NCBI RefSeq assembly: GCF_900184995.1
Contig: NZ_LT860099.1
Span: forward strand, 522,269 to 586,268
Source of the DNA: Konateibacter massiliensis
GTDB lineage: Bacteria > Bacillota > Clostridia > Lachnospirales > Lachnospiraceae
Length of the DNA: 64,000 nt
Direction of reading: 5' to 3'
The position numbers and the translations under genes are program-made. Shown here piece after piece: positions 25,911 to 35,201 of the stretch. Under the pieces are notes generated by a model that saw only the letters and a program-made list of their open reading frames with translations, was not told the origin of the DNA and did not search any database. Position 1 is the stretch's first letter, and each line of letters begins with the position of its first letter.

Positions 25911-27635
25911 ATGAAGTCTATGGTTCAACTGTTTCGCGATATGTCAATCAAGGCAAAATTATTGGGAGGTTTTTTACTTATCGCCATACTTTCACTCATT
26001 ATTGGTGTGTATGGTTCCGTCAATATGAATAAAATTGCCGCGAAGGGCAATCTTATGTATTCGGACAATCTAAGGAGCATTGATCAATTACATTCAATCA
26101 ACGAGGAATTATATGCAATTCGAGGAGACGTAAATATCATTGCATATTCAAAGGACCCTGACGCAATCAAAAAGGCGGCTGAAACGGTTGAGGAGCTGCG
26201 TATTGTTAATCAGGAATATATTGATGCATATGGAAAGAACAACCTTTCAGAAGAAGAACGAGATAACTGGAATGCTTTTTTAGCGGATGTGGAAACGTAT
26301 AAAAGTGCAAGACAGGAACTGATTGATGCGGCTTTGGCAGGACAATATGACGCGGCTCTTACCAAATTGCCTGAAGTCACAACAATCCGAGAAGAGATGA
26401 TGACAAAGCTTGATGCTTTTATTGCTTCAGAACAGGAGGTAGCAAGTGTAGGAAATGAAGCGAATCAAGCAATCGCTGCTACTTCTTCACTGGTAATGGG
26501 TATTCTGATTATCATCGGTATTGTTGCATCAATCGGTCTTGGTATCGGTTTATCCTTCAGTATTGCAAATGCAGTTAAGAAAGGGCTTAACTTTGCCGCT
26601 GCACTGGGAGATGGGGACTTAACGGTCAAGATTGATACAAAGGGCAAGGATGAGCTCGGAAAATTGATTATAGCATTGAATGAAGCTCAGACGAATATGA
26701 GACAAATTGTTTCCGGTATCGTGGAGCAGACAGACGAGGTTGCTGCTGCCAGCGAGGAGCTATCCGCAACACTGGAGGAAATATCAGGAAGCTTTGAAAG
26801 TATCAATGATAATACCTCAACAATCGCAGATGGAGTACTGGATATTCAGTCTGCCACACAGCAATTGACAGCCACTGTGGAGCAGGTCGATTCGGGCGTT
26901 ACCCAGCTTGCAACCAATTCCTCTGAGGGAAGCAGCCAGGCGGCTGAAATCAAGAGCCGTGCAATTGAAATCAAGAAAAAGGGCGGCGAGTCACAGCAGT
27001 CTGCAGAAGCTCTCTTTATTGAAAAACAGAAAAATATATTGGATTCAATTGAAAAGGGTAAGGTCGTAGAGGAAATTTCCAATATTGCAAACCTGATTAA
27101 CGGTATTGCAAGCCAGACTAATTTACTTGCTTTAAATGCTTCAATTGAAGCTGCAAGGGCGGGAGAGCACGGTAAAGGCTTTGCGGTTGTGGCAACGGAA
27201 ATCGGTACTCTGGCAAGCCAATCCACCCAATATGTAAGCGAGATTACTGCGGTAGTAAACAATGTAAAAAGTGCCTTTGACAATCTGGCAAACAACTCCA
27301 AGCAGGTACTGGATTATATGGATGCTGATGTAAGAGCGGGCTTTGCTTTACTTGTCGACACAGGTATAACTTACGAGAAAGATGCTGTTTATGTAAGCGG
27401 CTTGTCGCAGGATACAGCGGCAATGGCAGAGGAATTAAATGCTTCCACCGAGGAAATCTCAAGTGTTATCCAGACCATTGCAGCCAATATGGATCACACC
27501 GCTGCGAGCTTTCATGAAATTCGGGTTAACATGAAGGAAACAACGGAAGCGATGGATCACATTGCAAAGACAGCAGAGAATCAGGCTGTGATTGCAGAGA
27601 CCTTGAGTAATCTGACTTCCAGATTTAAAATATAA
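25911..27635 (+). CDS. Methyl-accepting chemotaxis protein
   Basis: 574 residues. Membrane helix 1 (residues about 13-33) and helix 2 (about 188-212) flank an extracytoplasmic four-helix-bundle sensor of ~150 residues. A HAMP segment follows and then the signalling coiled coil, with the invariant hairpin tip [20 protein letters not shown] and [22 protein letters not shown] box lies 50 nt upstream. The chemoreceptor follows the nitrogenase-like genes and could serve taxis toward the same nutrient, but nothing beyond position supports that. It has its own terminator. Confidence 0.94.
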   Translation: MKSMVQLFRDMSIKAKLLGGFLLIAILSLIIGVYGSVNMNKIAAKGNLMYSDNLRSIDQLHSINEELYAIRGDVNIIAYSKDPDAIKKAAETVEELRIVNQEYIDAYGKNNLSEEERDNWNAFLADVETYKSARQELIDAALAGQYDAALTKLPEVTTIREEMMTKLDAFIASEQEVASVGNEANQAIAATSSLVMGILIIIGIVASIGLGIGLSFSIANAVKKGLNFAAALGDGDLTVKIDTKGKDELGKLIIALNEAQTNMRQIVSGIVEQTDEVAAASEELSATLEEISGSFESINDNTSTIADGVLDIQSATQQLTATVEQVDSGVTQLATNSSEGSSQAAEIKSRAIEIKKKGGESQQSAEALFIEKQKNILDSIEKGKVVEEISNIANLINGIASQTNLLALNASIEAARAGEHGKGFAVVATEIGTLASQSTQYVSEITAVVNNVKSAFDNLANNSKQVLDYMDADVRAGFALLVDTGITYEKDAVYVSGLSQDTAAMAEELNASTEEISSVIQTIAANMDHTAASFHEIRVNMKETTEAMDHIAKTAENQAVIAETLSNLTSRFKI

Positions 27636-27645
27636 TCATACAAGT

Positions 27646-27689
27646 AAAATAACCAGGTTCCTTTTTGTGTGCAGGAACTTGGTTATTTT
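27646..27689 (+). terminator. Terminator after the chemoreceptor gene
   Basis: AAAATAACCAGGTTCCT pairs with AGGAACTTGGTTATTTT (one G-T pair), giving a 17-bp stem with a short T-rich end. It lies ten bases past the stop. Confidence 0.8.
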
Positions 27690-27768
27690 GATTCGACCAT
27701 ATTTTCGTAATATAAAAAATAACCTTCACATATGATTTATTAGTATATTAATATAAGGTGGAAGGAAA

Positions 27769-28365
27769 ATGGAGTCAGAAATAAATGTACTAAAGCGAAC
27801 AAAAGACACGTTGCGTGCCTTCGTGGATGCTGTCATTCCACGTTCCCCGGGACTTGTCCCCAAATATGGAGCAGTACAATATTACGGTGCGGTCGATTTT
27901 CTTGTAGAAGAGTACCTGATTGTAACCTTAAATGAATATGTGCCGAATCTGGCGGAGGCGGTAGCAGAAATGCTCAATATTGCAGCACAAAAGCTGATTT
28001 CCAGAAGGGAAAACAAGGAGAATCTTATCTTATCGGAAAGCGGAATTTTTGCCTCCCTTGCACCGAATGACAGACTGCTCGCTATTGCTTTGTTAAAAAA
28101 ACATCAATATACTTCCTCCCAACTGCTTTCTCCTTTTGAAGCCATATATTTTAATGTCACAGACAATCTGGTACGAATGACGATAATGGGATACTATTCG
28201 GAGTGGTTTGGTTATGGGACAACAAGGCTGCTGCTGCCAAACGACCGTGAATTGGAATTTTACCCATTAAGCTGGGAACAGGTAGGTTATCCGGGACCGA
28301 GACCTCCGCGCCCGCTAAGAGCGGTGCCACCAGAAGGGAGTGTAGAAAATGAATCAGAATTTTGA
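27769..28365 (+). CDS. Gluconate 2-dehydrogenase subunit 3-like protein
   Basis: 198 residues. The opening TLRAFVDAVIPRSPGLVPKYG and the VDFLVEEYL block resemble the gluconate-2-dehydrogenase subunit 3 family, the small partner of GMC-type dehydrogenases. Unlike typical members it has no twin-arginine signal peptide. The last 40 residues are proline-rich (YPGPRPPRPLRAVPPEG). It overlaps the GMC oxidoreductase gene by 17 nt, so the two are translationally coupled and probably form a complex. A cytosolic or mother-cell/spore-surface location is inferred from the missing signal. Confidence 0.72.
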   Translation: MESEINVLKRTKDTLRAFVDAVIPRSPGLVPKYGAVQYYGAVDFLVEEYLIVTLNEYVPNLAEAVAEMLNIAAQKLISRRENKENLILSESGIFASLAPNDRLLAIALLKKHQYTSSQLLSPFEAIYFNVTDNLVRMTIMGYYSEWFGYGTTRLLLPNDRELEFYPLSWEQVGYPGPRPPRPLRAVPPEGSVENESEF

Positions 28366-30055
28366 CGTTATTGTAATTGGCGCAGGAGGCGGAGGCGCTG
28401 TCGTTGCAAAGGAGCTTAGCGAGAAAGGACTTCATGTTGCTGTTTTAGAAGCAGGACCTTGGTATGGAAATAAAAAATGGGAAAAGCCGAATGACGAACA
28501 GGGCGGAGAAAGCAGCGCAGATTTTAATGATTTAGATATCGGAATCTTAAAGGAGTGCTTTACTGATTTAGAGGAGGATATGAACAGCCTTATATCAGGA
28601 AGATTTCGCTGGGGTCCTGCCGATAGAAACAGGGCGCCGTGGGAGAGAAGGGTACCGCACGGCGGCTTCACATGGCAAAATTCGGGAGTAGGAGGCAGCA
28701 CCCTCCATTATCTTGGAAATCACCCAAGAGCTTTTCCAAAGTCTATAGAGGAAACATGGCCCATTTCCTATCAGGAATTAATTCCTTATTATGAGAGGGT
28801 GGAACGAGCATTACCCGTAATCTCTGCTCCGGCAACCGCCAAGGAGAACATATTTTATTATGGGGCAAATAAAATGGGATGGGCACGACTTGATACGCCA
28901 GATGTTTTTGAACCCGGATACCGTCCGCAGCCAAATGCAATATTGCTGCGAAACCAGCCCTATTCCTTTGCGGGAGAGGGAAGTTTGGACTATGAGGGGT
29001 ATGGCTGTACGTTTCGGGGACATTGCGTAAATGGCTGCAACATTGGTCCGACAGTGGACTCCGTTGCAAAGCGCGCCACTCTGGTGAGCTATATTCCGTT
29101 TGCTTTAAAAACCGGGAACGTGGAAATCCTTCCAAATATGTTTGTAATTGAAGTTTTGACTGAAATCTTCTGCACCGGAGAGAAACAGGCAATTGGGGTG
29201 GTGGCTCGAAACACCTGGTCAGGCGAGACGAAGGAATTTCGTGCAAAAGTGATTGTCATGGCGGCGGGTGCAATTGAAACCCCGAGACTTTGGCTCAATT
29301 CAAAGCTTCCTGACAATCCTTGGGTAGGAAGAGGTCTGGTAAATCATTGGTTTGACTCTATTACCGGAATTTTTGATGAGCATGTACTGCAAACGGCAAT
29401 TGACAGAGAAAACATCAATCCTTTTGTCGGTCAAAATGCTGCTGCCAGATTCGATTATCCAGGCCTTGGGGTGCTCGAAACATACGGCTCCAGTCCTGCA
29501 ATCTTTGCGACACTTCTCTATGCTTCCAGCGAAAAAGGCTTTTATTTTGAAAATGATACAAAGAATCAGGAATGGGACTATGAGGGAATGATTGCAGGTG
29601 AACTGTTAAAAGAATGCATGATGAATTACCAAAAAACACTTAGCATTGTCAGCTTTACCGATGACGAGGTCAATGAGCAGAATAGCGTTACACTTGATAT
29701 GCAGACACGGGATGAAAACGGCTATATTCCTATTATCCGCTATCATCCGAGCCAGAATGACCGTATAAAGAGGGATAATCTTGCAGTTATTGCCGCAAAT
29801 ATTTTACGGGCGGCAGGAGCTAAAATAGTAGTTCGGGCGAATTGGTCGCCTGATATTTATATTCATATTATGAGTACAATGAGAATGGGGCTTGTCACGG
29901 ATAACAATTGTGAGGCATTTCAGGTAAAAAGGCTCTACATAGCAGATAACAGTGTTTTATACAATGCTTTGGGCGGACCAAATCCAACGCTTACGACGCA
30001 GGCTCTTGCAACCCGCACCGCAGATAAGCTTTTTGAAAAATACTTTGCACACTAA
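28349..30055 (+). CDS. GMC-family FAD oxidoreductase
   Basis: 568 residues. An N-terminal Rossmann fold (VIVIGAGGGGAVVAKEL, then VLEAGP) binds FAD. GVGGSTLHYLGNHPRAF is the second GMC signature region. A Cys-rich loop (CTFRGHCVNGCNIG) matches the gluconate 2-dehydrogenase branch, and the C-terminal HIMSTMRMG ... ADNSVLYNALGGPNP has the catalytic His/Asn-type end. The enzyme oxidises an alcohol, sugar or aldonate. No signal peptide is seen. It is coupled to the small subunit upstream and is followed 99 nt later by the Cys-Pro repeat protein on the same strand. The substrate is unknown. Confidence 0.88.
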   Translation: MNQNFDVIVIGAGGGGAVVAKELSEKGLHVAVLEAGPWYGNKKWEKPNDEQGGESSADFNDLDIGILKECFTDLEEDMNSLISGRFRWGPADRNRAPWERRVPHGGFTWQNSGVGGSTLHYLGNHPRAFPKSIEETWPISYQELIPYYERVERALPVISAPATAKENIFYYGANKMGWARLDTPDVFEPGYRPQPNAILLRNQPYSFAGEGSLDYEGYGCTFRGHCVNGCNIGPTVDSVAKRATLVSYIPFALKTGNVEILPNMFVIEVLTEIFCTGEKQAIGVVARNTWSGETKEFRAKVIVMAAGAIETPRLWLNSKLPDNPWVGRGLVNHWFDSITGIFDEHVLQTAIDRENINPFVGQNAAARFDYPGLGVLETYGSSPAIFATLLYASSEKGFYFENDTKNQEWDYEGMIAGELLKECMMNYQKTLSIVSFTDDEVNEQNSVTLDMQTRDENGYIPIIRYHPSQNDRIKRDNLAVIAANILRAAGAKIVVRANWSPDIYIHIMSTMRMGLVTDNNCEAFQVKRLYIADNSVLYNALGGPNPTLTTQALATRTADKLFEKYFAH

Positions 30056-30154
30056 ATATGTTTCGGAATAAACTAATATCGAAAAGATATCGTGACTGTG
30101 AGGGTACCAAACAGTTATCAGATTTCAATATTTAGGAGGCTTATATAAGTTCAT

Positions 30155-32077
30155 ATGGATAATATAATTTATCGCACAGAAGACAATCCCGCAATGGGAA
30201 TTCCATATCAGGATATAAGCTGGCATGATATTCCAGAGCAGCCCTTTGGTCTGGCATCCCGGTTTAATCTGTTTGTATTTGGCGATGCAAATAATATTGT
30301 GGACGTAGAAGGTGCTGTGGCAATCGGAGGCAGCTTTTACAGTCCAAGAGGTGTAAGCGTCGGTTTCCAAATGAGAGGAAGTACTCCAGAAACAGAATTT
30401 TCACCCGACCTTGTAAGATATATGACGGGAAATGTTACATCCACAAAAGGCCCTTTGGTTGTAATCGGCCATGCGGTGTCCGGTGGTGGTTTTCAGTCCT
30501 CCCCGGGAAGCACCTATTACATCGGAAAAAATCATATGGCGGATCAGATTGATGAACTGAGACGGCTGTATGAAGCGAGGGGCGGAAGCCCTTACTGGAT
30601 TCCTAGCGACAGAGAAGAATATTATTTAATTTCCAGTTATGATGTTCCGCGTATTATACCGGCTTCCAGAATAAACGCAAATCTTCCTGCATTTTTCCAA
30701 GCCGCAAGAAGAAGTATGGAAGCGTTTAAGACTTGTATTGAGCAATTAAGCACAAACGGAACCGTGACAAGTAATTCCTATGAGTGGATACTGAACGGAA
30801 CCGATCCGAAACAAAATATTTTCACCATCGATGTAAGTCCGAACGGACTGATAAATAAAGCCATTCGTCTGAATGTACCGGCTGGCAGCGTTTCCATTAT
30901 AAGATTCAAAACAGGTCCGCATGCTCATCTGCAAGCAGGAGTATATGGAGATAAAAGTCTTACAAACCGCACACTCTATGTATTTGAGGATGCAACGGAA
31001 ATTCATATGGAGAAATCCTCTGACATATGGGGAAGCATCTTGGCTCCTCAAGCAATGTTCCATGGCCATAAAACAGGCGGTCATGTAAGTGGAAATGCAG
31101 TATTAAATGGCTTTGCCGTAAATGCGAACAGTGGTTTTGAATTTCATAACTATCCGTTTATAGGAGGGGTTGTGTGCGGAGAGGTTATGCCGGGAGAAGA
31201 GGTTATCACACCACCAACACCAGCACCTATGCCAACACCGACACCTATGCCAACACCGACACCTATGCCAACACCAGTGCCTATGCCAACACCGACACCG
31301 GTACCAACACCAGCACCTATGCCAACGCCTACACCGGCACCAACACCTATGCCTATGCCAACACCTACGCCTATGCCGATGCCGGAAGTTACACCTTGCC
31401 CGGCGTGTCCTGAGCCGACACCTTGCCCTACACCACGACCGTGCCCATCTTGCCCAGAACCAACACCTTGCCCAACACCGCAGCCGTGTCCATCTTGCCC
31501 AGAACCAACACCTTGTCCAACACCGCAACCTTGCCCAACACCGCAACCTTGTCCTACTTGTCCGACGTGTCCGACATGCCCAGAACCAGTTGTTTGCCCG
31601 ACATGCCCGACGTGTCCTGAGCCAGTTGTTTGCCCAACGTGTCCGACCTGTCCTGAACCAACACCATGCCCAGAATGTCCGACTTGCCCTGAGTGCCCAG
31701 TATGCCCGGAGAGAGAAGAAGTTTCGGACAGACGGCCTATTCCATTCCCTGTCATGGTAAAAGTGACACCGCAGAGGCCTTGCCCTCCGTGTCCGAGCTG
31801 CGAGGTTACCGCCGGTGTTATTGCAGGCTGTATTTGTGGCTGTGAATGTCGCAGAAGCCATGAGTGGGAGGTTATGCTTTACGAGATTATAAATGACAGG
31901 AAAGTTATGGTTGCCTGTGATACAATTTGCCATATGGAATGTTTTGAGTTTAACGTAGGCTACGGCGGGACATATGTATTGAGAGTATGCCCGGTAAGAA
32001 CGAATTGGTTTTCAAATACTTGCAGACCGAAAATAAAGTTTACCAATATTGGTGTATCTAATTTTATGGTCGAATAA
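30155..32077 (+). CDS. Choice-of-anchor-A protein with Pro-Thr and Cys-Pro repeats
   Basis: 640 residues, no signal peptide and no membrane helix. Residues about 25-345 form a choice-of-anchor-A/adhesin-type beta domain: [23 protein letters not shown], then [12 protein letters not shown] and [14 protein letters not shown]. Residues about 350-405 are PTPxPMPTP repeats. Residues about 407-510 are repeats of [15 protein letters not shown] and CPTCPEPVV type with about 25 cysteines, each followed by proline. A C-terminal domain of about 110 residues is also Cys-rich ([10 protein letters not shown]). Absence of a signal peptide fits assembly on the spore surface after mother-cell lysis, as for cysteine-rich exosporium proteins in C. 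difficile; this is inference. AGGAGG lies 18 bases before the annotated start. Confidence 0.8.
   Translation: MDNIIYRTEDNPAMGIPYQDISWHDIPEQPFGLASRFNLFVFGDANNIVDVEGAVAIGGSFYSPRGVSVGFQMRGSTPETEFSPDLVRYMTGNVTSTKGPLVVIGHAVSGGGFQSSPGSTYYIGKNHMADQIDELRRLYEARGGSPYWIPSDREEYYLISSYDVPRIIPASRINANLPAFFQAARRSMEAFKTCIEQLSTNGTVTSNSYEWILNGTDPKQNIFTIDVSPNGLINKAIRLNVPAGSVSIIRFKTGPHAHLQAGVYGDKSLTNRTLYVFEDATEIHMEKSSDIWGSILAPQAMFHGHKTGGHVSGNAVLNGFAVNANSGFEFHNYPFIGGVVCGEVMPGEEVITPPTPAPMPTPTPMPTPTPMPTPVPMPTPTPVPTPAPMPTPTPAPTPMPMPTPTPMPMPEVTPCPACPEPTPCPTPRPCPSCPEPTPCPTPQPCPSCPEPTPCPTPQPCPTPQPCPTCPTCPTCPEPVVCPTCPTCPEPVVCPTCPTCPEPTPCPECPTCPECPVCPEREEVSDRRPIPFPVMVKVTPQRPCPPCPSCEVTAGVIAGCICGCECRRSHEWEVMLYEIINDRKVMVACDTICHMECFEFNVGYGGTYVLRVCPVRTNWFSNTCRPKIKFTNIGVSNFMVE
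31200..31720 (+). repeat. Coding tandem repeats (PTP then CP arrays)
   Basis: Imperfect short tandem repeats, first CCAACACC(G/A)-ACACCTATG units, then CCAACACCGCAACCTTGC and TGTCCGACGTGTCC-like units. Long frames in the other phases are by-products of the low-complexity DNA. The region is prone to length change by slippage and to assembly collapse. Confidence 0.85.
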
Positions 32078-32084
32078 TTTAGAT

Positions 32085-32126
32085 AAAAGCTCTATGTGCT
32101 GATAAATTAGTGCATAGAGCTTTTTT
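32085..32126 (+). terminator. Terminator after the Cys-Pro protein gene
   Basis: AAAAGCTCTATG pairs with CATAGAGCTTTT (12 bp) followed by TT, eight bases past the stop. Confidence 0.88.
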
Positions 32127-32172
32127 GCTGCTAAATCGTTACTGGTACAAATTATACAAGTTTCTATAATAT

Positions 32173-32202
32173 AAAAAAGGTCCAACCCCTAGAGGTTGAA
32201 CC
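32173..32202 (-). terminator. Terminator of the 22-residue mini-ORF
   Basis: On the minus strand GGTTCAACC-TCTAGG-GGTTGGACC is followed by TTTTTT: a 9-bp stem with one G-T pair. It begins 14 bases after the mini-ORF stop. Confidence 0.75.
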
Positions 32203-32216
32203 CTTCAACAAAAAAT

Positions 32217-32285
32217 TTATTTACAGTATTGAGCAATCAAATTTAAAAGGTCGTTTAAGTTACATGAGCTAAAATTGAAACACAT
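32217..32285 (-). CDS. 22-residue mini-protein with strong ribosome site
   Basis: AAAGGAGG lies nine bases before an ATG (32283-32285). The frame encodes 22 residues beginning MCFNFSSC, then LNDLLNLIAQ, and ending YCK before a TAA. Three cysteines and an amphipathic Leu/Asn/Ile centre are visible. A TACAAT -10 box with a TTACAA -35-like element 17 nt before it lies upstream on the minus strand, and a terminator follows. A complete transcription unit around so short a frame argues that it is expressed. I do not recognise the peptide. Alternatively the unit is a small RNA with a chance frame. Confidence 0.5.
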   Translation of the reverse strand: MCFNFSSCNLNDLLNLIAQYCK

Positions 32286-32454
32286 ATCGCATATCCTCCT
32301 TTATAGTTTGTTTTCTTAAGAACAAGTTAATTGTAACACTAATGAAACATAATTGTAATATTTAAAGAATGGTAAGAGAAGCAGCTATTGGAAGATATGG
32401 AAATTCAGCATATTAGGGGTAACAGGTAAGTGATTAGACTTTTAAATTATTTTG
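32286..32454. other. Intergenic region with mini-ORF leader
   Basis: It contains the putative promoter and leader of the minus-strand mini-ORF (TACAAT box near 32330-32335, minus strand) and the 3' end of the minus-strand AraC gene transcript. No further gene is seen. The minus-strand AraC gene may read through into the mini-ORF. Confidence 0.4.
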
Positions 32455-33351
32455 TCAGCGAATTTCCTTTATCTGTAAAAGACGATAATTTTTCGGTGAA
32501 CAGCCCTTATATTTTAAAAATATCTCCGCATAATAACTTGGGTTGTTAAAGCCGCAGGAAAATGCAATTTCCGTAATACTTAAGTTGGTTCCGGATAATA
32601 ATCCAATGCTAACCTCAAGACGGTAGGTATTTAAAAAGTCAATCGGTGTTCTCTTTAAATAATTTTTAAAAATCTGACAGCATTTGCTTCGGCAAACCCC
32701 ACCCGCCTGTGCGATTTCATCTAATGTGATTTTTGACTTATAATTGTCATAGATAAATGCCACCATATTTTTCTGTATCAGGACATCGGGGTTATCCGTA
32801 TATTCCTTTGTATTTAGTTTGCCACTCACAAGAGAAAACCAATTGAGCCACATAAGATTTAGTCTGCTCAAAGCATGTAACTCAAACCCGGGCTCTTTTT
32901 TCTCATAAATCTCTGCCAGCTCGTCAAAAAAGCGGATTAGCTTTGCTTCCTCAGTAATTTCGGCATTTAAGTATTGCTGTGCAATGCAGGAATGTTCTAT
33001 AATAGGATCAATATACTTGTTTTTAATACCGATACTTCCAGACAAAAGCTGAGGCTTAAACAAGACGCAGAGAAACTCACAATCCTGATTTTCATTAGAA
33101 AAACCATAATGAAGCTGCTTGGAATTGATGATGAGGGCATCACCCTCCCGAATCAAAAACTTCTGTCCGTTTACATAGTAATACATTTCCCCTTTTAGAG
33201 ACTTGATAAATTCGATATCGCCATGCCAGTGGCACAGTGCCTTTTTCTGGGGAAAATACGAAAGATTTCCCGTTTTAACATAGATAGGAATATTGATATC
33301 ATCATAATGGACAATCTCAGAAAAATCCTTTAACACACTTAAATTCACCAT
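32455..33351 (-). CDS. AraC-family transcription regulator
   Basis: 298 residues. The N-terminal cupin domain has the CHWHGDIEFIKSLKGEMYYYVNG block typical of sugar-sensing AraC proteins (the His-Trp-His pattern that binds in the cupin). Two helix-turn-helix motifs lie at the C-terminus: ITLDEIAQAGGVCRSKCCQIF and SITEIAFSCGFNNPSYYAEIF. It is divergent from the acetyltransferase gene at 33499 and may control it. The start follows AAGGAAG. The target sugar is unknown. Confidence 0.88.
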   Translation of the reverse strand: MVNLSVLKDFSEIVHYDDINIPIYVKTGNLSYFPQKKALCHWHGDIEFIKSLKGEMYYYVNGQKFLIREGDALIINSKQLHYGFSNENQDCEFLCVLFKPQLLSGSIGIKNKYIDPIIEHSCIAQQYLNAEITEEAKLIRFFDELAEIYEKKEPGFELHALSRLNLMWLNWFSLVSGKLNTKEYTDNPDVLIQKNMVAFIYDNYKSKITLDEIAQAGGVCRSKCCQIFKNYLKRTPIDFLNTYRLEVSIGLLSGTNLSITEIAFSCGFNNPSYYAEIFLKYKGCSPKNYRLLQIKEIR

Positions 33352-33498
33352 AGTACACTTCCTTATAAATACGATTGTTATAGTCGAACGGAAAATATTG
33401 ATAGTTATAATAATTATAATATACTATTATTATAGCAGACAAGATAAATATCGCAACCATATAGGTTGGATTGTAATTTTAGGAGGAGAACGATAATT

Positions 33499-34119
33499 AT
33501 GACAATGAGAGAGAGAATAGCCTCCGGCAAGCTATTTACGGACTATTGTGAAGGACTTCCAGAGGACAGAATGTTTGCAAAGAAAAGAATGTTTGCTTTT
33601 AACAATACACCGCCGGATTCCTTGGAGGAGCGTACAAGACTTATACAGGAGATATTTGGGTGCGAGACAAAAGTATGGATAGAGCCGCCCTTTTATTTTT
33701 GTTACGGAACAAATATTGAAATCGGGGAGGGCTCCTATATCAATTTCAATTGCAATTTTGTGGATGATACGAATATTACACTCGGAAAAAAGGTTATGCT
33801 TGGACCAAATGTCACAATTGCGACAGTGGGACACCCTATCAATCCGGATTATCGGGAATACATGTATGCAGATCCTATCAAAATCGGCGATAACTGCTGG
33901 ATTGGTGCCGGAAGCATCATCTGCCCAGGCGTGACAATCGGAGAAAACAGCGTAATCGGTGCGGGAAGTGTAGTGACAAAGAATATTCCGGCAAACAGCG
34001 TGGCAGTCGGGAATCCGTGTAAGGTTCTCAGAGAGATTGACGAACACGACAGAAATTATTATTATAAAGATAGAAAAATAACAGCAGAGGATTTAAAAGA
34101 AGAAGCAAAGCTGAGATAA
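33499..34119 (+). CDS. Sugar O-acetyltransferase (maltose/galactoside acetyltransferase family)
   Basis: 206 residues from ATG 33499 (AGGAGGAG upstream). The N-terminal Mac domain has MRERIASGKLFTDY and the MFAFNNTPPDS block. It is followed by left-handed beta-helix hexapeptide repeats, with the catalytic His in TVGHPINPDYRE and the end GAGSVVTKNIPANSVAVGNPCKVLR. The family acetylates free sugars such as maltose or galactosides with acetyl-CoA. It is divergent from an AraC regulator and followed 31 nt later by a HAD phosphatase on the same strand, which may share its substrate class. Confidence 0.93.
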   Translation: MTMRERIASGKLFTDYCEGLPEDRMFAKKRMFAFNNTPPDSLEERTRLIQEIFGCETKVWIEPPFYFCYGTNIEIGEGSYINFNCNFVDDTNITLGKKVMLGPNVTIATVGHPINPDYREYMYADPIKIGDNCWIGAGSIICPGVTIGENSVIGAGSVVTKNIPANSVAVGNPCKVLREIDEHDRNYYYKDRKITAEDLKEEAKLR

Positions 34120-34150
34120 CACTAATATGGTAAGATAAAGGAGAATAACT

Positions 34151-34966
34151 ATGAAGGTAATATTTTTAGATATTGACGGAACACTGGTCGGATATGATAT
34201 GAAAATACCCGAATCTGCAATTAAGGCGATTCAGGAAACGAGAAAAAGAGGAAATAAGGTTTATTTGACGACAGGAAGAAGCAAGGCTGAGGTTTATGAA
34301 AACCTTTGGGAAATCGGTCTTGATGGAATGATTGGCGGAAACGGCATGTACATCGAAGATAACGGTGTGGTAATCCAAGACCTCGTCATGAAAAAAGAGG
34401 ATGTTATAAAAGCAGTGGACTGGATGAAGGAACATGATTTGGGCTTTTATTTAGAGAGTAAAAACGGCCTGTTTGGCAGTGATAATCTTGCGGAGAAATC
34501 CTCCCTTGTCATGTACGGCGAGGATACCGAGGAGCACAGAAAGCAAATAGATGCTGTATTTCCTCATATGATATTCGGCACTGATTTTTATCGCGACGAT
34601 ATCGCAAAAATCAGCTTCTGCCTTTATCCTGATTTGTTGGACGAGGCAAAGGAAAAATTCGGCGATATCCTAAAGGTAAGCAGCTGGTCCGGTTCCGGCA
34701 AAAAGCAGGAATTCGGTGAATTTGCAATCTTAGGTATCGATAAGGTGCATGCGGTTGACACGCTGCTGGAATATCTAAAGGTTGGTAAGGAAGATACCTT
34801 TGCTTTCGGCGATGCAGCAAGTGACAAACAGATGGTAGAATACTGTGAAGTTGGCATTGCAATGGGAAATGCCGAGGAAGGATTAAAGGAAGCAGCCGAT
34901 TTCGTAACAGACACCGTTGCCGATGACGGACTTTGGAATGCATTTGTAAGATACAATCTTGTATAG
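34151..34966 (+). CDS. HAD-IIB (Cof-type) phosphatase with GDxxSD variant
   Basis: 271 residues. Motif I is LDIDGTLV, motif II LTTGRSKAEV, and motif IV is GDAASDKQM, where Ser replaces the usual Asn of GDxxND. The C2 cap lies between. It is distantly related to the HAD genes at 5216-8923 and not one of the tandem pair. AAGGAG lies before the start. It is likely co-transcribed with the acetyltransferase upstream and ends at a terminator. The substrate is a sugar phosphate by family precedent only. Confidence 0.87.
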   Translation: MKVIFLDIDGTLVGYDMKIPESAIKAIQETRKRGNKVYLTTGRSKAEVYENLWEIGLDGMIGGNGMYIEDNGVVIQDLVMKKEDVIKAVDWMKEHDLGFYLESKNGLFGSDNLAEKSSLVMYGEDTEEHRKQIDAVFPHMIFGTDFYRDDIAKISFCLYPDLLDEAKEKFGDILKVSSWSGSGKKQEFGEFAILGIDKVHAVDTLLEYLKVGKEDTFAFGDAASDKQMVEYCEVGIAMGNAEEGLKEAADFVTDTVADDGLWNAFVRYNLV

Positions 34967-34995
34967 AAAAATGTTTTTATTATATCGTTTATTTC

Positions 34996-35033
34996 AAAAT
35001 CTGCGAAAATTTTTACCTTTCGCAGATTTTTTT
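34996..35033 (+). terminator. Terminator after the HAD gene
   Basis: AAATCTGCGAAA ... TTTCGCAGATTT, 12-bp stem with an 8-nt loop, followed by TTTT. Confidence 0.88.
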
Positions 35034-35070
35034 ATAGCATAAGAAAGTTCTTTGAACTTCCTATACTATA
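35033..35070. repeat. Dispersed intergenic palindrome, copy 2
   Basis: TATAGCATAAGAAAGTTC-TTT-GAACTTCCTATACTATA: a near-perfect palindrome abutting a terminator, as does copy 1 at 17334-17371. Confidence 0.55.
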
Positions 35071-35100
35071 CGTGACTGCATTCGGCGCGGCAAAGCAGAC

Positions 35101-35160
35101 ACTCCCTCATGAATGAGGGAGTAGGGAGTTGATGCGGACTTGTCCGCTTTGTTATATAAT
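35101..35160 (+). promoter_or_regulatory. Hairpins and putative promoter before the DUF554 gene
   Basis: ACTCCCTCAT-GA-ATGAGGGAGT (35101-35122) and GCGGAC-TT-GTCCGC (35134-35147) are perfect palindromes, followed by TATAAT at 35155-35160. No known riboswitch class matches. A start at TATAAT would place both hairpins upstream of the transcript. Confidence 0.35.
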
Positions 35161-35201
35161 GTTATACTGTAACTTATCGGAAGTGCATTAAGGAGGACAG
35201 A

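Noticed and set aside
31200-31720. Tandem repeats considered as a CRISPR array
   Set aside because: Units are short, contiguous, keep one reading frame and have no spacers.
31103-31933. Long minus-strand and alternative-phase open frames over the Pro/Cys repeat region (for example Gly-His-Val-Gly and Arg-Cys-Trp repeats)
   Set aside because: They mirror low-complexity coding DNA of the plus-strand gene, have no ribosome sites and encode only repeats.
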